A stretch of 64,000 nt of DNA from Chitinophagales bacterium (GCA_947449695.1 CANFST010000002.1:62001-126000), one strand, 5' to 3'; shown: positions 8,969-18,469, numbered from the stretch's first letter. Program-made: numbers and translations. The notes: generated by a model from the sequence alone, not told the origin.

Positions 8969-11900
8969 TTATTGCTTTTGCTTCATCCATTTTGTCGTCA
9001 TTTCTTTGCCATCAATATCTGTGCATCTTATAAAATAAATAGCGGCAGCCAAATGGGCGGTATTGAAAAAAAATGAATTATTATCTTTACAATCAGTTTG
9101 TAATAAAACTGTTTGACCCAAAGTATTTATCAATTCAGCTTTTTGAGGTTGGATGAAATTTTTTAAAACCACCTGCAAATTATTACTTGTCTTATTGCAT
9201 AACAATATTTCTTTAGGCAAAGCCAAAACAGTTTCAACACCTGTAATTGTTGTAATATTAATATGAATTGAATCGGATGCGGCACATAAACCATTATCAA
9301 CAGTGAGTGTAACGATATAAGTACCGTTAGTAGAATAGATATGTGTTGGATTAGTTTGTGTGCTGCTGCCGCCGTCACCAAACGACCAATAATAATTTGC
9401 AGAAGAAGAACTATTTACAAAAGTAACATTGCCACCTAAAATATGTGCCGTGAAGTTGGCTATGGGCAAGGCTTGTACAGTTACATTTTGTGAGGTAATA
9501 TCTGATAAACAGCCATTTTCAGCCACCTGCAATGAAACAATTTTACTTCCCGTTGTCGTCCAATTAGCTGTGTATGGTCCTTGACCCACACCAGTTGTGA
9601 TAGCGCTGTTAAATGTCCAAGTATAATTAGCTGTAGTTGTTGCGTTACCCGTGTAGCTTATCACATCATTATTACCAACACACACTGAAGAAATCACAGC
9701 AAATGAGCTGGTTGGTTTTGCTTCCACGTTAATTGTATCTAAAACAGTAGCTGAGCCACCAGCATTTGAAACAATTAATGCTATAGCATGTTTACCGGGT
9801 GTAATAAACTTCACAATTGGATTAGGCAGCAGCGAAGTGATAGGAATACTCCCACCACCAAAATTCCAATACCAATTTAATGTGCTAAAAGTTGTCGAAT
9901 CTTTTATTGATATTGTATCGCCTGCACAAATTACTCCTTGTCTAAAAATAATAGTTGGTAAAACTGGGTAACCTACAAGGCAACTTCCATCATTAATTTG
10001 TGAATATGGATTATAGTTATTTGAGCTTGAATTGGTGCAACCTTTACAATTTAATACTTTGAAGGCATCAATCTTTCCATAACCCCAATTATAATCTGGT
10101 AAATTAGTGCCGGTAAAATTATCGGTTTTTACACAAGTTGTAATTGAAGCTTTTACATCGGCCCAATTGGCATTTGGATATTTTTGTAAATATAAAGCTA
10201 CTACTCCACTTACTGCAGGAGCCGCAGCAGAAGTGCCTTTGTGAGGTCCGTGTAATGTATCTGACAATAAACTATTTGGGTTATTTGTTTTTGCCCAATT
10301 CAACCAAAATAAATCATTAGCAGCCATTGTCCATTCGCCACTTGCAGTAATATCAGGCTTTTGTGCGCCAGTACGAGTTGGACCTTTACTACTACTATAA
10401 AATCTGCTGCCTTGTTGATGAGTTTCGCAAACATAATTATTTCCTTGCCATGTGTTATAGTTGGTTCGATTTAAATAATTAGCTACTGAAATTATTTTTG
10501 GGCTACAATTCCATTCGCCTACAATTGTTTGTTCTGTATCAGGTAAAATATATTTTACTATATCTGGCAATTGAGCAATAGAAGGTAATCCGTTATATAA
10601 CATAGCTGATGTGCCAGTATAGTTTGGGTGACTCCATACATCCAATTTCCCACTACCTTTTGTCATGAATCGCCAAACATAATTGGTAACCGAATCGGCA
10701 ATTACACCAAAATACATAAAGTAGTGCCCGTTTTGTTTTTCACAATACGATTCCATTATACCTAATCGTTGTCCATTGATATTTTTTATGGTATCGTATC
10801 GGGTAAATGTTGTTTGCGAACTCATTTGATAATCGGCGAGTACATTCAAAAATTTTGTTCTTGGTAAATGTGTAAATGGATTGGTATAATCGGTTCCTAC
10901 CGCAAATTGTGCATTGTTCCAATTAGCATAATCACTAAATAATTCAAAATACATTACATGCAAACCGCCAGTGGTAAATGTATTAAAAAACGTATAAGCC
11001 GAATCGTTTGCAGGAATGTTATAACCCAAGTGAATAGGCTTGCTACCTGCATTTCCGGCGGCTGCTACAAATACTCTTCCGCTTTGAGCTGTTAATAAAT
11101 TTTCAATTGCTTGTGTTGCCAAATCAGTTCCATCATGTGAACCTGAATAAGTCCCCAAGCTTGCGTTGATAACGCATGGCTTGCCCAGAGCTGCTGCTTT
11201 AGCAAAAATATAAGCAGCACCATCAGCCACACACGATTCAAAACTATTACCGGTAATGCCTGCAAAATCAATTGCAACAAAAATAATATCAGCATTTGGA
11301 GCAATGGCTCTATAGCTACAATGTTGCTGACTATTTCCGCAAGCTACACCTGTAGTTAAAGTACCATGACCATAAAAATTCAAGGGTGGTGAGTGTGTGC
11401 AAGTACCATTATTTATTTTAGTGCTATCCCAATCCTTTCCATATCCATAAGGTAAAGGATGAACGTAACCTGCTGTATCCGCTTGATCCCACAAATATTT
11501 TATTCTACTATGGCCATTTGACAATTTGAAATCAGGATGATTGATATCCAAACCAGAATCTAAAAAACCAACAATTACGCCTGTTCCATCATACCCTTGA
11601 GTAAGCGGTAACGTGCCATTATGTACCAAACTTACATTATTATTAATGTTAGATTGGTCATCCATTGTTAGTCCGTGATAATAATCTAATTGTCGACTTT
11701 CGTACCAATCAGCATTCATAAACTCTTCATACTTATTGGCTGGAATTATTATTGATGCTATGTTTCCAAATGCTGACTTAAAAGTTCCACCAATTTTTTT
11801 TACCTCATTTTTAATTTTACCAATATCTCCTTTTACAAAAAGCGAATATTGCTTGGGTTTATAATAATTGAATCTCTTTGCAAATTGCGGATGAACTTGG

Positions 11901-11977
11901 GCTAATAAGACATTAGAAAAAAACAGATAACTTAATGAAGCTAAACAAAAAAATAATATTTTAAATTTACTCATCAT
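8969..11977 (-). CDS. T9SS-exported subtilisin-like (S8) serine protease with PKD domain
   Basis: A 1002-residue secreted protease. A signal peptide ends about residue 27 (LLAQ). The S8 catalytic triad is visible: Asp140 in GFLDSGLDINHPDF, His204 in FYGHGTLTTGVACG and Ser583 in KGTSAAAPAVSG, with the oxyanion-region Asn in VAAAGNAGS near 309. About 200 residues with no S8 motif separate the Asn from the Ser, as in other Bacteroidota subtilases. After the protease come a segment with several Cys, then PKD-like modules including FITPGKHAIALIVSN and the canonical YYWSFGDGGSSTQTNPTHIY. The end (ELINTLGQTVLLQ ... AAIYFIRC) is a type A T9SS sorting domain. It is probably a nutritional or surface-processing protease, inferred from architecture. 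Confidence 0.93.
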   Translation of the reverse strand: MMSKFKILFFCLASLSYLFFSNVLLAQVHPQFAKRFNYYKPKQYSLFVKGDIGKIKNEVKKIGGTFKSAFGNIASIIIPANKYEEFMNADWYESRQLDYYHGLTMDDQSNINNNVSLVHNGTLPLTQGYDGTGVIVGFLDSGLDINHPDFKLSNGHSRIKYLWDQADTAGYVHPLPYGYGKDWDSTKINNGTCTHSPPLNFYGHGTLTTGVACGNSQQHCSYRAIAPNADIIFVAIDFAGITGNSFESCVADGAAYIFAKAAALGKPCVINASLGTYSGSHDGTDLATQAIENLLTAQSGRVFVAAAGNAGSKPIHLGYNIPANDSAYTFFNTFTTGGLHVMYFELFSDYANWNNAQFAVGTDYTNPFTHLPRTKFLNVLADYQMSSQTTFTRYDTIKNINGQRLGIMESYCEKQNGHYFMYFGVIADSVTNYVWRFMTKGSGKLDVWSHPNYTGTSAMLYNGLPSIAQLPDIVKYILPDTEQTIVGEWNCSPKIISVANYLNRTNYNTWQGNNYVCETHQQGSRFYSSSKGPTRTGAQKPDITASGEWTMAANDLFWLNWAKTNNPNSLLSDTLHGPHKGTSAAAPAVSGVVALYLQKYPNANWADVKASITTCVKTDNFTGTNLPDYNWGYGKIDAFKVLNCKGCTNSSSNNYNPYSQINDGSCLVGYPVLPTIIFRQGVICAGDTISIKDSTTFSTLNWYWNFGGGSIPITSLLPNPIVKFITPGKHAIALIVSNAGGSATVLDTINVEAKPTSSFAVISSVCVGNNDVISYTGNATTTANYTWTFNSAITTGVGQGPYTANWTTTGSKIVSLQVAENGCLSDITSQNVTVQALPIANFTAHILGGNVTFVNSSSSANYYWSFGDGGSSTQTNPTHIYSTNGTYIVTLTVDNGLCAASDSIHINITTITGVETVLALPKEILLCNKTSNNLQVVLKNFIQPQKAELINTLGQTVLLQTDCKDNNSFFFNTAHLAAAIYFIRCTDIDGKEMTTKWMKQKQ

Positions 11978-12069
11978 ACAAAAAGAAATTTTACAAATAA
12001 AAAATTTTTATAGCAAAATACTACAAAAAAGATTAAACCTATTATGAATGAGAGTGAGAAGTAATTAAA

Positions 12070-12112
12070 AAGCTACTGCTGTTTTTAATTTTTTTAAAAA
12101 CAGCAGTAGCTT
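12070..12112 (-). terminator. Strong intrinsic terminator of the OmpA/TSP3 gene
   Basis: An 18-bp perfect stem: the arm at 12070-12087 pairs with 12095-12112, with a 7-nt loop. On the minus strand it follows the stop of the OmpA-family gene by 8 nt and runs into TTTTTAATT. It separates that gene from the downstream subtilase gene. Confidence 0.88.
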
Positions 12113-12119
12113 GAAATCA

Positions 12120-14309
12120 TTATTGCATTGATTCTGGAACAACTGTAAATTCAACCCTACGATTGATATATTGCTCACGTTCAAATCTTGAATCGTAGTG
12201 GTCTGGTAAGTCTTTAACTAAGTTAGTAGTTTTACCCAAATACCTTACAATCAATCGGGCTGGGTCAATACCATAGTTTTTCAATAAAAAGTTTCTGGCG
12301 TTTTCAGCACGACGATGAGATAATTCTTCGTTATATTTATTCGAATGACGAATATCTGTATGCCCATCAACATATAATTTCATTTGTGGATACAATTTCA
12401 TCACCTGGGCTATATGAAATAAATCCCCATAAAAATCAGGCTTAATATAATCTTTATCTAAATCGAAATGAATCATTGGCAAATACCAACCAGGAAAAGT
12501 TGAATTTTTGTTTGCCCCATTTGCTATCAAATCTTTAATATGAGCCATTAATGAATCCATTTCTGGATTGTTTTTCTTTTCAGCAACACCTTCTGCATCT
12601 ACTTTTGCACCAGGAGGAGAAAATGGCTCTTTATCGCGGCAATCGGGTATTCCATCTTTATCACTATCCAGCATTACACCATGAGTATCAACTGGACATC
12701 CTTCAGGTGTATTAGGCTCTCTATCTAAAAAGTCTATTACGCCATCATTATCACTATCAGTAAATTCAGGAATACGAGCTAGTTTGTTTTTAGCTTCGTT
12801 TAAAACGACCAATTGATTATCCATTGGATTAAGCCACCATAATGGTTCAGCTGAACGACTTCCAATATTGTAGTTCAAACTTACAGAAGAGAAATTCAAA
12901 TTATCATTGTTTCCTGAAAGAGATGGATCATTGATTGGGCTTTCTTGCCAACGTTGACCGTCTAATAAATCATCGCCAGTAAGTGTTTCTAAAGTTTCAA
13001 AATTTAATGTCCATCTTCTGTTTAAACGTATGCTCATTCCCATTCCCAAACAAGCAGTGTAATCTAAACGCCAATCGTAATAGTTTCTTGCATTTTTTCC
13101 TATATGCTTTTGTCCCAAATGGATATATGAATTGTCTTGTTCGGCATAAGATTCATAAGTACCATCCCACAAAGATTTCAAAGCATCTCTCCTTGCTTTA
13201 TCATTGCTATGATCGTTATCAATCAAAGCGATTTTTGAATAATCATACATTTTTCCTTGAGCATTTAGCTGATCCATCATAGTACGATATATTAACGGAC
13301 CACCACCCACTACAGCGTAAAAAATAACTTTAGGTCTTTCTCTATGAAATTTAATGTTGTTCAAATTAATTACTAATTGGCCATACATTGCATGATAAGT
13401 CATTTTGTAATTACCAAATATTTTTCCAGCATTTGTATAATCAACATTTGGATCATAAAAACCTGTTAAAGCAGGGTTTTTTAAAACCCCATATTGCATA
13501 CCTTTCCATTGAATTCCATAGGCAGTCCCTTGATTATATTGAAATCGTAATGAAGCAACGTAGCCCAACGCTTTTCTGACAGTAAAGCCAATTGCATTTG
13601 TCTTTCCAAATCTAAACCAAGGTTGAATATCCCCACTGATGTATGGAACACCAACATTTATACAAAATTCCCACATATTTCTTGGTTTTGCAGGATATGG
13701 CTCTGTGCCAGCCTTATAATCGTGCGCCTGACGGAGATTTTTAGATGATACCCAATTAGTATCATTCAATGGACGATACAAGTTTAATTGACCCTGAGCT
13801 GATGAATCTAAAACTTCATAGGTCGGTGGATTGGTACTCTTATTTTGCACAGTATAAGTTCTATCACCATTATCTGTCTTTGGTGCAGGTACAGGAGGAG
13901 CAGGCTCTGCTTCAGGTTCAGGCACAACTTCAATTTTTTTCTTAGCAACTTTTGAGTTATCTTTTTTGGTAGAAGAAGTTTTTACAGTAGAAGCTTTTGA
14001 GGTTTTAGCTGTTTTATTATCCTTTGAATTTGCTTTCGTATTAGTTGAATTATCTGTTGCATCTGGAGCATATTCATCCTGAGGCTGATCAGCAGCCTTA
14101 GTGGTGGTTTTAGAATTTTTACTATTACTTTTTGAAGACGATTTTGATTTATTTTGTTTCGACGCTTCTTTAGCCAACTTTTTCTGTTGGGCTTTAGTCA
14201 AAGTAGTTTGCGTATCTTCTTCTTGCAATTCTTCTTGGCAATATGCCTTAAAGATAAAAGAGGATAAAACGAAAACTAAGCTGAACAGCAAGAGTTTCTT
14301 CATATTCAT
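12120..14309 (-). CDS. OmpA-family outer-membrane protein with TSP3 repeats
   Basis: A 729-residue cell-envelope protein. The signal peptide ends about residue 24 (KAYCQ). Residues ~25-145 are a low-complexity Lys/Ser/Thr/Asn-rich linker, followed by a Pro/Glu stretch (EPEAEPAPPVPAP). The middle region, rich in aromatic beta-strand-like segments, may be a barrel or exposed domain. Calcium-binding thrombospondin type 3 repeats follow (DSDNDGVIDFLDREPNTPEG and DSDKDGIPDCRDKEP). The C-terminus is a peptidoglycan-binding OmpA domain (IHFDLDKDYI, VDGHTDIRHSNKYNEELSHR, RAENARNFL, NRRVEF). It probably anchors the outer membrane to peptidoglycan. A second in-frame ATG at 14303 is possible. It ends at a strong terminator. 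Confidence 0.9.
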   Translation of the reverse strand: MNMKKLLLFSLVFVLSSFIFKAYCQEELQEEDTQTTLTKAQQKKLAKEASKQNKSKSSSKSNSKNSKTTTKAADQPQDEYAPDATDNSTNTKANSKDNKTAKTSKASTVKTSSTKKDNSKVAKKKIEVVPEPEAEPAPPVPAPKTDNGDRTYTVQNKSTNPPTYEVLDSSAQGQLNLYRPLNDTNWVSSKNLRQAHDYKAGTEPYPAKPRNMWEFCINVGVPYISGDIQPWFRFGKTNAIGFTVRKALGYVASLRFQYNQGTAYGIQWKGMQYGVLKNPALTGFYDPNVDYTNAGKIFGNYKMTYHAMYGQLVINLNNIKFHRERPKVIFYAVVGGGPLIYRTMMDQLNAQGKMYDYSKIALIDNDHSNDKARRDALKSLWDGTYESYAEQDNSYIHLGQKHIGKNARNYYDWRLDYTACLGMGMSIRLNRRWTLNFETLETLTGDDLLDGQRWQESPINDPSLSGNNDNLNFSSVSLNYNIGSRSAEPLWWLNPMDNQLVVLNEAKNKLARIPEFTDSDNDGVIDFLDREPNTPEGCPVDTHGVMLDSDKDGIPDCRDKEPFSPPGAKVDAEGVAEKKNNPEMDSLMAHIKDLIANGANKNSTFPGWYLPMIHFDLDKDYIKPDFYGDLFHIAQVMKLYPQMKLYVDGHTDIRHSNKYNEELSHRRAENARNFLLKNYGIDPARLIVRYLGKTTNLVKDLPDHYDSRFEREQYINRRVEFTVVPESMQ

Positions 14310-14395
14310 GTTTGTTGTTAATGCTATCTCAACGATTCAGTTGGGTGGTTGAATCACTGATTTCGGTTATAATTTATTTATGACTTAGGATGCTA

Positions 14396-14403
14396 CAAAA
14401 ATA
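14396..14403 (-). promoter_or_regulatory. Candidate -7 promoter element for the OmpA/TSP3 gene
   Basis: Minus-strand TATTTTTG fits TAnnTTTG and lies 87 nt upstream of the start, implying a leader of roughly 80 nt. It is identical to the elements before adk, the E1 gene and the 50301 gene. Confidence 0.4.
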
Positions 14404-14444
14404 GAATTAATTTTAGAAAAAAGAAGTACCTAAATAATTATTTC

Positions 14445-15620
14445 TCAATTAAGTCGTTCAATCACACCTGCAATGCCTTGTCCGCCGCCTACACATGCTG
14501 AAACAATGCCGTATTTCTGATTTCTTCTTTTTAATTCATTCAATATTTGAATACTCAATTTTGCGCCACTGCACCCTAATGGATGCCCAAGCGAAATTGC
14601 GCCACCGTTTACATTCAGCAAATCCGTATTTATACGTAATTCTCTAACTATAGACAACGACTGTGATGAAAACGCTTCATTGATTTCAAACAAATTTATT
14701 TCATCTTGCTTCAAACCCACTTGTGCCAATACTTTCGGGATGGCAACAATTGGCCCAACACCCATCACTCTCGGATTTACTCCAGCACTCACACAGCCCA
14801 ACAATCTGCCAATCGGGCTTTTGTTCAATTGCTTCATCAATCTTTCACTCATCACTACAACAAATGCAGCACCATCACTGGTTTGTGAGCTATTACCAGC
14901 AGTTACAGTTCCATTTACTGCAAACACTGGTTTTAATTTTGCTAATGCCTCTAAAGATGTATCAGCTCGTGGACCTTCATCCACAGCCACGATTGACTTT
15001 TTAGTTTTGCGTTTTTTATTTTCGTCTAAATAAACTTCTTCTACTTCCACTGGCAAAATCTCCTCTTTAAATTTCCCTTCAGCAATTGCTTTCACTGCCT
15101 TTTGATGCGATTGAAAAGCAAACATATCTTGGTCTTCTCTGCTGATTTTATAATCCTTTGCAACCGCTTCAGCCGTGAGTCCCATGCCCAAATAATAATC
15201 AGGATGTTCTTTTGCTACTTCATAATTCGGCACCGTTTTCCAACCCACAGTTGGCACCAAACTCATACTCTCGGCACCGCCTGCAATGATGCAATCAGCC
15301 ATGCCACTTTTTATTTTTGCAGTTGCAATAGCAATGGCTTCCAAGCCACTGGCGCAATAACGATTAATTACATAACCTGCACAATCGATTCCCACAGCTC
15401 GAAGAGCAATCATTCTTCCAATTTGCAAACCTTGTTCGGCTTCGGGTACAGCATTGCCAACAATTACATCATCTACTAATTTTGGGTCGAGTTGTAAATC
15501 AGCCATCAATTGTTGAATGACTTTCACAGCCAAATCATCGGCTCTGGTAAATCTAAATCCACCTCTGTTTGCCTTGCCCACAGCGGTTCTCAAACCATGA
15601 ATGATAAATGCTTCTTGCAT
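14445..15620 (-). CDS. Acetyl-CoA acyltransferase (thiolase)
   Basis: A 391-residue type II thiolase, either degradative (3-ketoacyl-CoA thiolase of beta-oxidation) or biosynthetic acetyl-CoA acetyltransferase. The nucleophilic Cys89 is in NRYCASGLEAI, the catalytic His in GGAISLGHPLGCSGAK, and the second Cys in SACVGGGQG at the end. The GNAVPEAEQGLQIGR segment and the start are typical of the FadA-like group. No beta-oxidation partner is adjacent, so direction is undecided. The start ATG at 15618-15620 gives a complete N-terminus. Confidence 0.93.
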   Translation of the reverse strand: MQEAFIIHGLRTAVGKANRGGFRFTRADDLAVKVIQQLMADLQLDPKLVDDVIVGNAVPEAEQGLQIGRMIALRAVGIDCAGYVINRYCASGLEAIAIATAKIKSGMADCIIAGGAESMSLVPTVGWKTVPNYEVAKEHPDYYLGMGLTAEAVAKDYKISREDQDMFAFQSHQKAVKAIAEGKFKEEILPVEVEEVYLDENKKRKTKKSIVAVDEGPRADTSLEALAKLKPVFAVNGTVTAGNSSQTSDGAAFVVVMSERLMKQLNKSPIGRLLGCVSAGVNPRVMGVGPIVAIPKVLAQVGLKQDEINLFEINEAFSSQSLSIVRELRINTDLLNVNGGAISLGHPLGCSGAKLSIQILNELKRRNQKYGIVSACVGGGQGIAGVIERLN

Positions 15621-15859
15621 AAAATTGTTTTTTTAATTGCGTAATAACTCAACGGCTCAATACCTCAATGAAAAAAAATTGAGCGACTGAAAATTGAATT
15701 GCTAAAATAATTTGCACCAAATAACTCAAAAAATAAGAACTGAATTGTTTTTTGGAAAAATAAAATTGAACAACCGAAAATTAAACAACCATTTTATCAT
15801 ACAGCAAAAGAAGTTTGACATTTTTTTTTGCTAAAGATTTACAATACGATTCATCAATT
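15621..15859. other. Intergenic stretch with CTCAA periodicity and a duplicated gene end
   Basis: No gene is seen in these 239 nt. CTCAA recurs at 8-nt steps near 15648-15670. At 15788-15808 the sequence matches 20 of 21 bases of the 3' end of the oxidoreductase gene at 16343-16363, suggesting a leftover of a duplication. Confidence 0.5.
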
Positions 15860-16252
15860 TTATTGCGGTGGGTTTGTTTTGAATTGATTTACATATTTCA
15901 CATAATCACTGCTGTCTTTTACTGGATAATCAAATAACATTCTTGAATTATCATCAAATCCTTGAGTAGAACAAATATTATTAGGATTATACTGAACCAT
16001 AAACATATTTCCCTTTGTGATGCTGTATACAGATGGAACTTCCCACTTACTGCCATACTCCTTATTTGTATATTGATTCCGGCAATTACAATTATTAGCC
16101 ACAAATGTATAGTTTATTAAGGCACTATTATGTTGATTCCCTCCTTGATATTCATAAACCACCCCAATTGCATATTGTGCATTGTCAATGTTGTATTTTT
16201 TACAACTGCAAAAAAGTGATAAAAAAGTTAGCAAACAAAAAAAGATTTTCAT
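15860..16252 (-). CDS. Hypothetical lipoprotein, Cys-containing
   Basis: A 130-residue predicted lipoprotein I do not recognise. The N-terminus is hydrophobic and ends in the lipobox LFCSC, with the lipidated Cys near residue 17 followed by KKYN. The mature part is small and polar, with NNCNCRNQY in the middle and another Cys in NNICSTQG, so a disulfide-stabilised fold is possible. It has no clear operon partner: 83 nt separate it from the oxidoreductase gene upstream and 239 nt from the thiolase gene downstream. Confidence 0.65.
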   Translation of the reverse strand: MKIFFCLLTFLSLFCSCKKYNIDNAQYAIGVVYEYQGGNQHNSALINYTFVANNCNCRNQYTNKEYGSKWEVPSVYSITKGNMFMVQYNPNNICSTQGFDDNSRMLFDYPVKDSSDYVKYVNQFKTNPPQ

Positions 16253-16335
16253 GATTACAACTCGTAAAATTAATCAATCATTGAACACCATGTATTGATT
16301 AAAAGCAGTTTGACAAATCATTATAATTTCAATTC

Positions 16336-17283
16336 TCAACCCACCATTTTATCATACAACAAAGCATTTTCGGCTTGTTGATGAATATTGATAAAACGAG
16401 TGAAATCATTTTGTAAAAATGATTGTGTTTGTAAAAACAAACCGGGCTTAAAATCTTTATCCAATTTATCATCAATGGCAACTTCTTCAACAGCAACGCT
16501 ACCTAATTTTTGTAGTTGTAATTTCTCCAAAGGTTTTAAAATGAAACGATGCTTATTAGTCATCCATTCCACACTCCATCTGCCGGGTGCATTCCAATTA
16601 GCATTGTAACTAAACAAAACATCTTTATCAGTGATGCCTGCGCCTGCAAATGCAGCACCGTTGGGATGCCACGAGATTAATCCATTTTTATAAGAGGTCA
16701 TTTCTTTGGGCATTCCGCCTAATGCAAATGCTAAATCAACCACATGAGTAGAGTTGCCAAAAAACCAATTTTCTTTTACACCTTTTGCCTTTTGCAAAGG
16801 TTCAATTACATGACTCCATTCTGTAAATTCAAAGTGCATAGATGTTGCGCCGCCATCCTCTTTTATCATTTTTTCAGCAGCTAAAGTTGATGCATAAAAT
16901 CTACGATTGTAAGCAATCAATACTTCGGCTTTTTTTTCATTTGCTAACTTTGAAACTTGCTGAATCTCACTGCTGTTCATGCCAGCAGGTTTTTCAACCA
17001 ATATTTTTTTGAAATTATTTACCAACAATTTTAAAGTTGCGTTGGCTAATTGCTCCATGCTCACGGCAACAATTGCCGCATCATATTTCGCTGAAAAAGC
17101 CTCACCCTCCGCCCTCTCCAAAGGAGAGGGAACTATGATGACTGTTTTATTCGTTTTCTCAAAAAAAGTTTTTGCAGATGCTTCACCTCTTCCAATGACA
17201 TCAAACTCAATAGCCAATGATTGTAGCACTTTTGCATATTCAACAGCCATCGGACCAGCACCAACTAAAAGTATTTTATTCAT
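16336..17283 (-). CDS. Gfo/Idh/MocA-family oxidoreductase with an in-frame palindromic insert
   Basis: A 315-residue NAD(P)-dependent oxidoreductase acting on a sugar or similar substrate. The Rossmann start KILLVGAGPMAVEYAKVL and the EKPAG motif near residue 100 mark the family; a His in NSTHVVDLAFALGG fits the substrate domain. I chose ATG 17283 over an upstream ATG at 17310 because the extra nine residues (MCLRGKKII) precede the Rossmann strand and derive from a CACGAAGACACAAAG intergenic phrase. Residues ~52-63 (PSPLERAEGEAF) are encoded by a GC-richer hairpin element at about 17101-17131 and look foreign to the fold. The gene follows another Gfo/Idh/MocA gene by 93 nt on the same strand, suggesting a joint sugar pathway. 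Confidence 0.85.
   Translation of the reverse strand: MNKILLVGAGPMAVEYAKVLQSLAIEFDVIGRGEASAKTFFEKTNKTVIIVPSPLERAEGEAFSAKYDAAIVAVSMEQLANATLKLLVNNFKKILVEKPAGMNSSEIQQVSKLANEKKAEVLIAYNRRFYASTLAAEKMIKEDGGATSMHFEFTEWSHVIEPLQKAKGVKENWFFGNSTHVVDLAFALGGMPKEMTSYKNGLISWHPNGAAFAGAGITDKDVLFSYNANWNAPGRWSVEWMTNKHRFILKPLEKLQLQKLGSVAVEEVAIDDKLDKDFKPGLFLQTQSFLQNDFTRFINIHQQAENALLYDKMVG
17101..17131. repeat. Palindromic repeat element inserted in a coding sequence
   Basis: CCCTCTCC at 17112-17119 pairs with GGAGAGGG at 17123-17130 around an AAA loop, preceded by CTCACCCTCCG. It is visibly richer in GC than its surroundings. The same kind of hairpin with a CTCACCC flank is, as far as I recall, a dispersed intergenic repeat in Bacteroidota. 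Here it lies inside an oxidoreductase gene and keeps the frame, adding about twelve codons. Confidence 0.75.
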
Positions 17284-17376
17284 GATTATTTTTTTGCCAC
17301 GAAGACACAAAGAAAAATAAGTTTTGATGAACTTCTTTATAAACTTTACAAACTTGATGAACTTAATAAACTGTGA

Positions 17377-18372
17377 TTAAGTTATCGGGCAAGTTTCATT
17401 TTCAATCAAAAAATTCATTGCTCTCAAATGCGCCAAATAAGCCTTTATCAAGGCGGTATGCAATTGTGCCGACACAAAATAATCAGTGAGCAAACAACTG
17501 CCAGTGTTCAACAAATCATCCACAAATAAATTAGCTGATTGACTTAATGGCAAGGCTTTGTAATCAATTTTCAAATCATTGAAGTGTTTGTTTTCTTCAT
17601 TTTCTAAAACAGCTCGGCAACTAATATTACCAGCAGTTTCGTTGATAATAAATTCAGCTTGATTAGTTTTAAATTGAATCAAAAGTGGCTCTCCATTTGA
17701 ATTGTGTGATGTGGCAGCAAACTGAAGCAAATCTTTTGCTTCGGTTTTTATGGTGCCTGTGAGTTCAATAAATCCTTTGCGTTTCGATTCGTGAACTGTT
17801 TTATCAATGCCATCAATTTCAAAATGATAATCGGTGTTATCATTAAAATAGTTGAACAAATCAAGTAAATGAATAGTGTTGCAAGCCAAGCCCCAATTGC
17901 TGCCTGACACTTTCATTTCCATAAACAAACTACCTACAATGGCTTTCTTTATTTGCTGATAATGCGGAAAATATCTTCGTGTGCAATTGACAAATGTTTT
18001 GATTTGCTTTTCGTAGAGCTGCTTTCCAACCGTTTTGTAATCGTCTAAATTTTGAAACAACACTTTTTCCAACACCAAATAAGTCAATGTTTTTTTCGAT
18101 AAAAAATCTAACAAAACATTTTTGCGCACATCGGCGCTGGTGGCAATAATGACAATTTCAAAATGCTGATGCACTATTTCATCAAGCGATGAAAATATTT
18201 GCAGGTTGTGCTGCCTTAAGCCTCCAGCTTCGATTACAGCCTGATTGATTAAATCATGATTGGGCAAATGTGGCTCCACCACAAAAATTTCGAGGTGATT
18301 TTTTGCCAATAAAATTCCTTGTAAATGTCGGCGACCGATATTACCTGCGCCGATGAGAAGTAGTGTTTGCAT
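17377..18372 (-). CDS. Gfo/Idh/MocA-like oxidoreductase
   Basis: A 331-residue protein with the N-terminal NAD(P)-binding motif LLIGAGNIGRRHLQGI and the EKVLFQN segment at the EKP position, so it belongs to the Gfo/Idh/MocA group or a close sugar-dehydrogenase relative. CTRRYFPHYQQIKKAI and SNWGLACNTIHLLDLF form the start of the substrate domain. Proteins of this kind act in biosynthesis of rare surface sugars, but the substrate is not evident. It lies upstream of the second oxidoreductase on the same strand (93-nt gap) and downstream of queD, with no clear link to the latter. Confidence 0.78.
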   Translation of the reverse strand: MQTLLLIGAGNIGRRHLQGILLAKNHLEIFVVEPHLPNHDLINQAVIEAGGLRQHNLQIFSSLDEIVHQHFEIVIIATSADVRKNVLLDFLSKKTLTYLVLEKVLFQNLDDYKTVGKQLYEKQIKTFVNCTRRYFPHYQQIKKAIVGSLFMEMKVSGSNWGLACNTIHLLDLFNYFNDNTDYHFEIDGIDKTVHESKRKGFIELTGTIKTEAKDLLQFAATSHNSNGEPLLIQFKTNQAEFIINETAGNISCRAVLENEENKHFNDLKIDYKALPLSQSANLFVDDLLNTGSCLLTDYFVSAQLHTALIKAYLAHLRAMNFLIENETCPIT

Positions 18373-18469
18373 TTATATTTATTGAAGTATTTTGTAATTT
18401 ATAATAATGCTTGAATTAAATTTCAGAATATAAAAACAATAATATTTTAGACTAAATCGATACCAAAAA

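Noticed and set aside
12983-13579. Plus-strand open frames inside the OmpA/TSP3 gene, and similar antisense frames inside other large genes
   Set aside because: They are shadows of clearly coding minus-strand frames, lack domains and have low-quality composition.
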